Below are positions 54,540 to 64,000 of a stretch of DNA of 64,000 nucleotides, in pieces. The translations under genes were made by a program, and so were the position numbers. How positions within the stretch are numbered: the first letter of the stretch is position 1; the number at the start of each line of letters is the position of its first letter. This DNA comes from Sipunculus nudus. Lineage: Eukaryota; Annelida; Sipuncula; Golfingiida; Sipunculidae. A model generated the notes under the pieces. It saw only the letters and a list, made by a program, of their open reading frames with translations, was not told the origin of the DNA and made no database searches. The stretch covers positions 29,437,058-29,501,057 of the forward strand of contig CM049310.1 of assembly GCA_026874595.1 (NCBI GenBank), read 5' to 3'.

Positions 54540-54582
<43 letters not shown>
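54480..54582. repeat. poly-G / (AT)n / (AC)n compound tract
   Basis: G-rich ggtggggggtggggg at 54486-54517, tatatatata at 54541, then an ac run of about 30 bp to 54582. Confidence 0.9.
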
Positions 54583-54585
<3 letters not shown>

Positions 54586-55249
54586 TGAGTATTCCAATTT
54601 TGTTGAGCTCTTATACAAATACTTAATTATGCAATAATTATTATTAACAACGTTCTTGTTACAATGGAAAAACATGCTAAGAGTAATATGGTATAGGTTT
54701 TTAAGCGATATTAATGTTTCTCCTCATCTATCATTTGTATAAAACCATCCTTCAAAACTCTCCGTAAATTGTCGGTGGATTCTCCGGCTCTTACCGGATT
54801 CTCCGACTTATATATAGACAGACCCGTTATGCTGGAGCTTTCTGGGTGTACACGGTGCAAATTGGCCGATCACATACAGAGGGGATTCCGGGATATTCCC
54901 CATTTCATCACGCATAAATTGTGATAATGTCAGGTATTTGCCCTAGGTGCACACACTCTTTTTCGGAATATGTAAGCTTTATCTTTGCGTTGTTCTACGT
55001 GTTATAACTTTTTTAATGATTATTTTGCCTCTCAATTGATTCATTTTTTCTAAACTTACTTATGAGATAAAAATTAAATTCAATTTGGGGTAATAAATAG
55101 CTAAAGTTTCATAGCAGGTATAGCTTGTAGTTTTTGACGATCTTTAAGATCTATTGTGCCGGTCGGTGGGTTGCAAATTTATATTCAATTTATATTTGTT
55201 TGCCTCGTAGCATGCAGGATAATGCAAACCTTAAGAATCGATTTCCTTG

Positions 55250-55700
55250 AAATCATGAAGAGGTGAGGGGATGGCCTAGACAAGATCCAATGAAATATGC
55301 GGCTCCAGATAACGTATATAGAATTGTTTTGTATATGCTCTAATGTGTCACTATATATACTACAAAGTTACAAAACAAAATCATGTGGTCGCTCAGAATG
55401 GCAAATAATTATTCACCGGCGCGTCATAACTTCATACGCGACCATGCACGTGGTCTCCAAGATAATTTGTTGAAAAGGTTCAAACAGCTTATGCGATGCC
55501 GCTTTGCCGGTGGCGCCTGGCAGTCCAGCCACGTAATGCGCAGCACCGAAACAAAATGTGATCATGACGCAACCAGTATATACACACGGCAGTCACGGTT
55601 GCGAAATATGATTTTTAAAAGTGCATGTGCAAACAGTTTAATGAGCGTTCACATTGGAAAATATATAGAAATGACCGTATGGGCGCATTCAGAATTTACA
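55250..55700. promoter_or_regulatory. candidate conserved non-coding block (CpG-bearing)
   Basis: Repeat-free sequence with many CpGs ('caccggcgcgtcataacttc', 'tacgcgaccatgcacgtgg', 'gccgctttgccggtggcgcc'). A 107-codon + frame (55383-55706) spans it but encodes no family I recognise and lacks flanking splice or promoter support. It could be an unrecognised small gene; I prefer non-coding. Confidence 0.3.
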
Positions 55701-55969
55701 TTTTAAACATTGAACTTTAATCGGTTATAAAATTTTACGTCAGCAGAAACCGTTTTGAAATTTAGTAAATATTGATAATTGTCGACATTCGTTGATATTT
55801 GTCGACAAGTGGGTAAACACGTGATTCTGACATGGTATGCATTTAATGCTACGCCATACCATAATTGATTGTATAATATCACAAACCATACATTAAACAC
55901 AGGTGCCAGAATAACTAACTTAAAAATAAGGATTTAACTGTTCTTTTTTTTGTATTTTATATGTTTCCT

Positions 55970-56105
55970 TAATGATGCAGTCATCAGGCCATGCTTCACA
56001 GTAATAACATATAATTTGGTCTGAGCTCAATCCTATGTTATACATATGTTCACTGATGTCCACATTTTAAAACAAGTTACACAGTGAATAGTTATAATAC
56101 ACATG
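55970..56105. repeat. dispersed repeat, copy 2 of 2
   Basis: Second copy of the 53456-53590 repeat; it ends immediately before the GGGGCTGTCCCAC transposon. Confidence 0.6.
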
Positions 56106-56140
56106 CATGGATGATCCATCTGTTGAAGCTCTTGAAACTA

Positions 56141-57124
56141 ATGGGGCTGTCCCACTTTGGCGACTCTACAGGCGACTACAGGCGACCAGGCTATCGCCTC
56201 ATGGTCGCCAAAAAACAGGCGACAGGACCTCCGCAACAACAATAGTCAACGACAAGCTACAAATGGCTGGCGACTGTCTGACGACAAGCTACGACAAGCT
56301 GCCGACAACCGGCGACACAGTCGCCGCGACAAAGTACAATCACCTACGACAACCTACGACCTCATCTACGACAACCTAAGACCACACTGGCGACTACCTA
56401 CGACACCATAATTCTTGCTACGTCCTACCGCGACAAGCTTCGACGATTCTCTTCCGTATGCTATGTGAGGAGCCGGACACAAGGATGGGCCTTGTTTCAA
56501 GTAACAACAGCCCGCGACAACACACACGACAACCCGCGTCACCTGGCGACAGCCTACTACAGGACCTTAGACACCCCGCGTCACCTGGCGACAGCCTACT
56601 ACAGGACCTTAGACAACCCGCGTCAGCTGGCGACAGCCTACTACAGGACCTTAGACAACCCGCGTCACCTGGCGACAGCCTACTACAGGACCTTAGACAA
56701 CCCGCGTCACCTGGCGACAGCCTACTACAGGACCTTAGACAACCCGCGTCACCTGGCGACAGCCTACTACAGGACCTTAGACAACCCGCGTCACCTGGCG
56801 ACAGCCTACTACAGGACCTTAGACAACCCGCGTCACCTGGCGACAGCCTACTACAGGACCTTAGACAACCCGCGTCACCTGGCGACAGCCTACTACAGGA
56901 CCTACTCCAGAAGAAGACAGGCTACGCTCACTGGCGACAAAAAAGCTGTCGCCTGAGAATTTTGAACATGTTGAAATTCCAGAGGCGACAGCTTCGAGGT
57001 CACGCGTCTTAGGGCGACTTCAGGCGACTACAGGAGACCATACAGGCGACCACCCGGCGACCATGAGGCGACAGCCTGGTCGCCTGTAGTCGCCTGTAGA
57101 GTCTCCTAAGTGGGACAGCCCCAT
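56141..57124. mobile_element. 0.98-kb inverted-repeat element built of GGCGAC motifs
   Basis: The left end 'atggggctgtcccactttgg' then 'cgactctacaggcgactaca', 'ggcgaccaggctatcgcctc' and 'atggtcgcc' returns as its reverse complement at the right end (to 57124), giving TIRs of about 70 bp or more. The whole element is dominated by cgac/gtcg words. No transposase is encoded. It is a non-autonomous DNA transposon; the superfamily is undetermined. Confidence 0.88.
56531..56903. repeat. 42-bp minisatellite inside the transposon, about 9 copies
   Basis: The unit is acccgcgtcacctggcgaca-gcctactacaggaccttaga-ca, almost invariant between copies (one copy has cagctgg), implying recent expansion or homogenisation. 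Since 42 is a multiple of three, frames of 184 and 163 codons remain open in two + frames. Confidence 0.95.
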
Positions 57125-57199
57125 AACAATGGTGTAAAAGTTTAGCACTGAAACAGTGCCGGATTGGACGCTGCATGGGGTGAGATTGCTGTATATATA

Positions 57200-57960
57200 A
57201 AATATTTTGAAATAGAACAACACACGCTTACTAATGAAAAGTCGGAAGTCGACAAAAAATCCTGCTCCAATCCATTCCACGATTTGTACTTTTCCATTTA
57301 GTAAATTATGTCATAAATATAACAGAGGCTTACTATCAGCGGAGCCGGCCACTCTTTGGTTTAAGTCTGGCCCTGGAATGCCCCAAATGCCACCCATTAC
57401 AGAATTGGTAGGAGAAAAACCCAAAAAGCCGACGTTTAATGGGAGCCCCGTGGGACCCTGGCTTGACTGGGCAGCCGACAGAGATATAGTGACGGTAGTA
57501 CGGTGGACCCCGAGCCGCACAGACGCTGATCTACGCGGCTTGTCTCTCCCCATTCCTGTCTACTTTATGCCGACGTTTATATGAAATATGCATTTCATTC
57601 CTAGGGTATTTTCACTATGGACGCGTAGATTACCCGCAAGACAGGTTTTCCATCTGAAACCGGAGTGACAACAAACTAATTATGTAAAAGACTCCAGAAG
57701 ACCTTTTGTTGGATGATCAATTATATGTCGGATATTATAGAACGCACGTAACTATTTGAATTATGGAACCACACATGGTCTTATCCACTGTCGCGGTAAA
57801 TAAACCACTCTTGTTTTTCCCCTGTAAAATATCATCGTTTCTCAACGTCTCAGGTAATCTATTCGTGGCCACATCCAATCGTTGTAGTTGTGTTAAAATA
57901 ATCCGTTTCTCCCAAGACGGCACTGTTTTGAAATATATGTTTTGGTTTATTCACAAAGAT
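57200..57960. promoter_or_regulatory. candidate conserved non-coding block
   Basis: Repeat-free, moderate-GC sequence following the transposon, with 'gtttaatgggagccccgtgg', 'gaccccgagccgcacagacg' and 'tattcgtggccacatccaat'. Overlapping frames of 116 (+), 80 (-) and 62-66 codons show no known domain. Non-coding is favoured, though a small lineage-specific gene cannot be excluded. Confidence 0.3.
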
Positions 57961-58534
57961 TGACAAATGGAAAATGATATATTACTTCTTGTAATTGAAA
58001 CATTGCAAACGTTATATATTGTCCTGAATATTAAAATAATCAGAACAAAACTCCTCAGAGATGGATATCGCCTTTGACACAGAGAATAAAGATAATTTAA
58101 GATATTTAACAATTTGTTTTCACCCCTATTTCAACTTTAAATTCCATATTTGCCTCTGACATATATTTGTAATTTTCATAGTGCTGGCTGAGGGACAAAG
58201 TAAAGTACTATTGATTCAGATATTTCGTTTCCTTACCGACTCGTATGTTACCTTCAAACTCATTTTTTTCTTATTTTTTATTTTCTGTCACACACAGAGA
58301 CAGATCGAGTCCGTCCACCATTGCTTGTTCAGTGGGAGCGTATACCTTTGTTCCCAGGTACATATATGTTTTCCAGTGCCTATGTTCTCCCACCATCATA
58401 TACAGTAAAATTAATCTTTTATGGTCTTTCCACTGCCAGTATTTCATAAATTCCAGGCAAAATCTGACATGGATATTCTTTATCTGCGGAAAAAGGGAGT
58501 GTTGTAATATTATCTGTAATTCATTGAATAGTTA

Positions 58535-58830
58535 GGCCTAAAAAACAAGTATGGTTCTCAGGCACTATTTTTCAGAAATCAGTGCGGGCGGGCGATTTTT
58601 TTTTTACCTTTTTGTGGTATGTTTCAATGAAAATGTCATATGATCACGGAAAAGCATGATAATAACAGAATTTTTTTGTTAAACAGGGAAAAAACACAAC
58701 TTAACAAAGGAAATCTTATCAAAATTGTATTATTTTATCTTCTTGAAAGATGAAAATCAAAATCAAAATATTTGATGCGGGGGGGGGAATTAACGCGGGC
58801 GGTGCCTGAGAACTATACCTTTTTTTTCCT
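58535..58830. mobile_element. MITE, 'GGTATGGTTCTCAGGCAC' family, copy 3
   Basis: The left end 'agtatggttctcaggcacta' and right end 'ggtgcctgagaactatacc' are inverted; the interior shares 'cagaaatcagtgcgggcggg', 'atgtcatatgatcacgg' and 'atcttcttgaaagatgaaaa' with copy 1 at 9676. It is flanked by TTA/TAA. Confidence 0.85.
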
Positions 58831-58989
58831 TAAACTTTTCAGCTTCACAACTCCACAACTGAACAATAAAAACTGCTAAAATGTGCATGAATTTATTGCT
58901 TCTTTTGCTTCGCTCCTCTTCGCTCCACCTTCACGTGGGGCTTCAAGTGTTCTGTAAAGCAAACAAAGCATATACATTATTGGTACTAT

Positions 58990-59815
58990 GCATCGGGGAA
59001 CATAGGTATCTAGGAACATAGGTATCGGAGAACATAGGTATCGAGGAACATAAGCATCGGGGAAAATAGGTATCGAGGAACATAGGTATCGAGGAACATA
59101 GTTATCGAGGAACATAGGTATCGAGGAACATAGGTATCGAGGAACATAGTTATCGAGGAACATAAGCATCGGGAACATAGGTATCGGAGAAAATAGGTAT
59201 CGGAGAACATAGGTATCGGAGAAAATAGGTATCGGAGAACATAGGTATCGAGGAACATAGGCATCGGAGAAAATAGGTATCGAGGAACATAGGTATCGAG
59301 GAACATAGTTATCGAGGAACATAGATATCGAGGAACATAAGCATCGGGAACATAGGTATCGGAGAACATAGGTATCGGAGAACATAGGTATCGAGGAACA
59401 TAGGCATCGGGGAAAATAGGTATCGAAGAACATAGGTATCGAGGAACATAGTTATTGAGGAACATAGATATCGAGGAACATAGGCATCGGGGAAAATAGG
59501 TATCGAGGAACATAGGTATCGGAGAACATAGGTATCGAGGAACATAGGCATCGGGGAAAACAGGTATCGAGGAACATAGGTATCGAGGAACATAGTTATC
59601 GAGGAAAATAGATATCGAGGAACATAAGCATCGGGAAACATAGGTATCAAGGAACATAGGCATGGGGAACATGGCCGTCGAGGAACATAGGCATGGGAAA
59701 CATAGGTATCAAGGAACATAGGCATGGGGAACATAGGTATCGAGGAACATAGGCATGGGGAACATAGGTATCGAGGAACATAGGCATGGGAATCATAATT
59801 ATCGAGGAACATAGG
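58990..59815. repeat. 16-bp minisatellite, about 50 copies
   Basis: The unit is ggaacataggtatcga, with variants in which 'ggtatcg' becomes 'gcatcgg', 'gttatcg' or 'gcatggg'. Three units (48 bp) equal 16 codons, so minus-strand frames up to 220 codons (MFLDTYVPRYLCSSIP repeats) are open in all three phases. This is a periodicity effect. Confidence 0.95.
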
Positions 59816-60347
59816 GCTTTCCTACTTTTTAGATATAGCTCAGGGCAATTTGCGGTGTTTTTTTTGGATAGGTGCATGATAGTATGGTGACATTGCATAT
59901 ACATGTAATATATATTGAATAATATATATTGAATGAGGGTGAAGGTATTACGTACATTAGAAAAGAATAATATCATATTATTAAGCCTTCTGGATTTCAG
60001 GTTTATATGCACCTGGCCGGGAATAATCCAGATATCATTACTCTTTTCGTTAAGACGACAGGCAGGACCGGGCGGATAAATTTGGTTCTACAGAGATTTC
60101 ACCATTTGTCTCTGAGACTCTGATACCACTCGAACCGGAGACGTCCGCAAGTTAGTCTACCACAAATTAAACATATCGTCCTGCGACCTCTGCCGGACCG
60201 TGGGCATAGGTCGTATCCTCATATTTCTAACATATAATCAAACAAATATCTCAGGTTACCTGGTGTTCCCTGAATCTCTATATTATTATTTCAGAACTGA
60301 GTTCCTTCTGGTCCTCTTTTTAAAGACGTAACGAAATACAGATGACT

Positions 60348-60348
<1 letters not shown>

Positions 60349-60378
<30 letters not shown>
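60349..60378. repeat. (AT)n microsatellite
   Basis: A short AT run. Confidence 0.9.
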
Positions 60379-60899
60379 TTCTCATTGTTGTAAAAATTCT
60401 TTTATATATTCGTTCAGTATCAGGAATCAATGATCGGTAGTGATACACATAAATAAAAAAATATAGACGCCCATAGGGCGAACGCTTGCCGGAAGGGGAA
60501 ATGTGGACATGAAGAGGTTAAAGGGATGTAGTCTTTTAGGTGGAAGTCATCTTATGTTCTTATGAAAAAAAAGAGGTTGCGGCAACAATTGCTATGAAAG
60601 AGGACTGAGATGGCTATGAATATTTTTGGCAAAGATTTTATGAAATAATGATTTAGAGGTTTTTCAATGACTTTGACCTTTTCCCTATATAAATATTACA
60701 CTACGGCTTCAGGAATACGTTCGGATATACAAAATATGTAAGTTACAAAGTGATTCCTGCTAAACTGTGGCCTGTAGAATACTATATGTAAGACGCAAGA
60801 ACTAGCAAGAAGGCAAAATTGAGGACAAATGACAAAAAGACAGACTTACTGACAAAGTGACACATCTGAGATAACAGATGACAAGATAATCTTATGGAG

Positions 60900-61570
60900 A
60901 AGGTTTAGACGAACAGAATTAGCTTCAGTTTATGATAAAAAGGTTTATAGTATTGGAGATATGATAAAAAATGTAATGTGGTTGTGAAAAATAGTGCAGC
61001 GCCCCCTAGCGGCTATATTTCAAAACTGAAAAAAATTTCGAGATATTAATATAGGACATAAGATATATCAGTTTCATGATGATTCTAGCATACTTGTGGC
61101 GTCTAGGGTATCACCAACTGTTTTTCGAAATATCTGGTTTGACGAGATATTGTGAAAGATATTGCGAGACTTGTAATAAAATCTTGTAGTACTAATTGAA
61201 ATCTACCTTATGCAAAAAAACTAGATCTCTGTAGCTTTATTTCCGAATATCATGAGATTTTCCCAAAAATGCGCCGCCATGGTTCCGGCAGATTTGGGTC
61301 ATCTCCATATCAGAGAAAAGGCCACGGAATGGCGAACAAAATGAGGTAAGAATGAGGTCGATACGACAATTTTTGAACATATATGAGGATTCTTGGTTTT
61401 TCGATGGCCTTGACCATTGACCTATTTGACCAAAAACAATAGGGCACCTAGAATTTTGGTTGTCCACCATCTCTGAAAGTTTCAAGGTGATTGTAGCAAA
61501 ATTGTGGCCAGGAGAGTACAGACAAACAAACAGACAGACAGAAGAACAGACATGCGCAATTGACCAACAT
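60900..61570. repeat. dispersed repeat with 'cagcgccccctagcgg' word
   Basis: It has the layout of the bivalve repeat families seen earlier: a 'gcgccccctagcggc' word near 61000, 'tgcgccgccatggttccgg' near 61270, 'gaccttgaccattgacc', then 'ctgaaagtttcaaggtga' and a cagacagacag tail (61521-61545). Non-coding. Confidence 0.6.
60995..61013 (+). promoter_or_regulatory. CTCF-like motif
   Basis: TGCAGCGCCCCCTAGCGGC is very close to the reverse-complement CTCF consensus CAGCGCCCCCTGGTGGC. It lies inside a dispersed repeat. Occupancy is unknown. Confidence 0.4.
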
Positions 61571-61599
61571 GCTTGCCGAAATCTTTGATTCTGGCAAGC

Positions 61600-62850
61600 A
61601 ACAAACTCCCAGATTATACCATACCAAAAGAATCAAAAGCGTCCGTCATATAAACCGTCTCTCCTAAAACTATAATAATCGCTTTATGAATCGGGTAAAC
61701 TGTCTGCATAATAGATACTTCCGTTCCTATTTCTGTGGCAATATCGTCCTTGGATATACACATACCAAACAAAACGCATGTCCCATTGGAGATTAACATG
61801 TCTCTGTAACCCATTCCCTGTGGTAGATTGCGAGAAAATGGCATTTTGTTTCCCTCATATGTGGCCTGTCGGAGCATAAATTTCCTGATATACCATTAGG
61901 CTTCAATAACACTTCATTAAGCTGTTCAAACGAGACTGTGGATGCATAGACAGGCGGGACAGGTATCGGGAGGGTTCTATAAAACTTTCACGGGGTTTGC
62001 CCTGATACTGAGCAGCGGCTCTCTCCAGCCAGCCATGCGGATAATTTGGGAACAAAAACCGGTTCCAATCAATTTAACACCAGCGTCAAACGTTACAAAT
62101 TATTCACAATGCGTGGCCCCCCGATAAACGCCGTTGTAATTGTTGTACAAGCGGGCTTGTGGGCTGGAAAAGTCCCCCGCTGCCGCTTGCTGCGAGGTTG
62201 ATACACCGTGTCTGAGGTGGCGTCCTTCACCGTCAATCCAGGTCAATTTTCATTTCCACAAGGTATGGTTTAATATTGTCATGTGTGCAATATAATGCCT
62301 CTTAAAAATATTCTTCTGTTTCTTAATTTAATAGTATCATAGGGTGCGAACTGCTTCATAATGATGAATTGTATCGTTCTGTTAAATTCATAAAGTTCTT
62401 TCAAACGGCAGGGAATCATTAGCAGGTGTGTCAGTGTGTAGCCCAAATGACTTTTATGGGAGCTCAAAAGGTAAAACATAATTCGTAAATGAAACATGAA
62501 GGATGTTTTATTTCGAGGTAATTATCTCATTTAACGGTAAAATTATCAACCTTTGAAAAAAGGGCAAATGAGACACGGGCGAAGAATAGGAAGCTGCAAG
62601 TCACGTGGTCCAGATGCTGATTTAGATAGGAGACGCTCACCAAATGTTACAAGATGTTCATGGTCCACTTGATTGAGAATTAATGTTCATTGTCAGTTAG
62701 AGTGGGCCCCATACTGAGTTGTTTGCTTTCTTTACTCGCTGGTCTAATGGAAATGTCAGTACAATCACTCATTACGTAACGCCTTCTCCGTCATTCGTCC
62801 CTTCCTTGGCTCTGAGAAGTTATCTTTCGCCAGCTGGTGCAGTTATATTC
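61600..62850. promoter_or_regulatory. candidate conserved non-coding cluster near the right edge
   Basis: Repeat-free, balanced-GC sequence with 'ataatcgctttatgaatcgg', 'tccaatcaatttaacaccag', 'gccgttgtaattgttgtaca' and 'gagaattaatgttcattgtc'. An 87-codon minus frame (61614-61877) is present but unrecognised. The composition resembles the 24.8-26.6 kb block. Confidence 0.35.
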
Positions 62851-62859
62851 TTAACGTTG

Positions 62860-64000
62860 CCAATGTTTATATAGTCCATTTTATAGTAGCTATAGGCCTA
62901 GGTATATAGGTATCAGCTTTACGTGTACTTTATAATTTTTATATACATATATAAGTCCTTATGTATTCTTATTACCCTTAGCACTGAATTCGGCATAGCC
63001 CTGGTGAGAATATTTTCAATAGAAATGATGCAAGAAAATAAACCAGTCGACTTTTAGTTTTTTCTTTGTAACTGACCAATGGACAGTGGTTGTATATATT
63101 ATCCATCCATATTTTATATAAAGCATCAATAAAACACTGTCGTATAGCTGCAGACCATGATGGTATGGTGTTCAGACGATGTCCTCATTCAGTGACTAAA
63201 TATGAATGAATATCTGAAACATTGGGAGGTCTGTATGATAAATTCTAACGATCTTAATGTATATTAAACAATGATACAAATTTAAATGTGGAAATAGGCG
63301 TATGAGCACTTCAATATTAAGCAGGGCTGGATAGTCTGAACTTGATTTAACCCCTATTTGGCCAGAATGTTTCATTTATTTGTTCATTATGGTCCATCAG
63401 AATGTCACCAAAAGATTCGGCAAATGCTTTATGGAACCCGGACCCACAGATGCGTAAGTCAATTAAAGGCAAAATATCAAACACAGGTTAAAACTAATTC
63501 CTACGAGCTGAACAATTATATTCCATCCCACTCATGTGTCCCGATCATTCCTTTTTTTCAAAGAGAGAAAAAATTCAGAATTTAGTTTACGTTAAATGTA
63601 TCAAGTATATCCTGGGAGACCAACATCAAATCTTGGAGAGGACCTGAGTACAATGTATTTTTCATGAGAGTGACTAAAGTGCATGATAAGATCAAGTACA
63701 AGTACACTGGTCACATCTATAGTCATTCGGGTTTGACAGTCGTTGATAGGACATTGTTATCATAAATGTTCTGGAATGACGTCATTCAGCACTGTCACAT
63801 TAACAAAGAAGACAATGATTTAAGAAACCGTTTATTTATGATATTATAAACTTAAGATTGAACATTTTATTCTTATCATAGGTAAGTCCAGGGTTTTATG
63901 TTATCGATAAAACTATACAAGAAACCTGAATTGAAATGATTATCACTAAAACGTCATGGACAACTATGGAGACTGAAAGACTGTGGCCTCTTCTTTCATC
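62860..64000. other. right-edge sequence, no recognisable gene
   Basis: Moderately AT-rich unique sequence; open frames are at most about 75 codons. No homeobox, splice-framed exon or RNA gene was recognised. Confidence 0.4.

Noticed and set aside
56458-57012. 184- and 163-codon frames (RQPASPGDSLLQDL and NPRHLATAYYRTLD repeats)
   Set aside because: They fall inside the inverted-repeat transposon and follow from the 42-bp period; two overlapping frames are equally open.
57234-57584. 116-codon + frame, with an 80-codon minus frame beneath it
   Set aside because: Neither encodes a recognisable domain or has exon signals; kept only as part of a candidate non-coding block.
58876-60012. Minus-strand open frames up to 220 codons (DTYVPRYLCSS repeats)
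   Set aside because: They are produced entirely by the 16-bp minisatellite; all three frames read the same peptide and there is no splice or promoter support.
24499-64000. Barhl-type homeobox gene inside the window
   Set aside because: I looked for WYQNRRTKWK-like coding on both strands in the intergenic and downstream regions and saw none; its presence outside the window remains an inference.

Overview
This is eukaryotic (metazoan) DNA: two spliced genes with GT-AG introns, AATAAA-type polyadenylation signals, abundant minisatellites, (AT)n microsatellites, tRNA-derived SINE-like copies and short inverted-repeat transposons. The repeat families (GGTGGCGCCACC-bearing units, 'gagcttatgcgatggtg' leaders, repeated 'tgaccttgacctt' stretches, poly-G tracts) look most like a marine lophotrochozoan, probably a bivalve mollusc. 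That placement is an inference and has not been tested.

Layout. (1) 822-24498, + strand: the last five coding exons of a DDX31-type nucleolar DEAD-box RNA helicase; the gene starts left of the window. Its introns are full of repeats. The most striking is an 18-unit, 49-bp minisatellite (978-1852) that begins inside a coding exon and copies the exon end plus its 5' splice site. Others are a ~279-bp array carrying a GGTGGCGCCACC palindrome (7895-9180), a 30-bp minisatellite, a ~36-bp minisatellite with a 490-bp higher-order duplication, and several MITE-like elements. (2) 24499-34141: intergenic. It holds a CpG-rich, repeat-free block rich in homeodomain-type motifs (24830-26620), diverged repeats, and a 2.1-kb transposon with ~240-bp terminal inverted repeats that each contain a 48-bp palindrome (29960-32061). 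(3) 34142-43930, + strand: a complete six-exon CFAP77 (C9orf171) gene, 264 aa, with a TATA box, a TCTCGCGAGA element and an RFX-like half-site upstream. (4) 43931-64000: no recognisable gene. It contains minisatellites, SINE/MITE copies, a 0.98-kb inverted-repeat element with a 42-bp internal array, a 16-bp minisatellite of about 50 copies, and several repeat-free blocks that look like conserved non-coding DNA.

How it fits together. DDX31 acts in ribosome biogenesis and CFAP77 is a ciliary doublet-microtubule inner protein, so they share no pathway. In human 9q34.13 the order is CFAP77-BARHL1-DDX31, so their adjacency here looks like ancient microsynteny around a Barhl homeobox gene. I find no homeobox in the window. 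The many repeat-free, ATTA-rich islands in the introns and flanks of both genes would fit a regulatory landscape for a Barhl gene lying nearby, most simply beyond the right edge. I saw no convincing new multi-gene system; the best leads are the exon-derived splice-donor minisatellite, the palindromic transposon with enclosed exon-like pieces, and the putative Barhl regulatory block.
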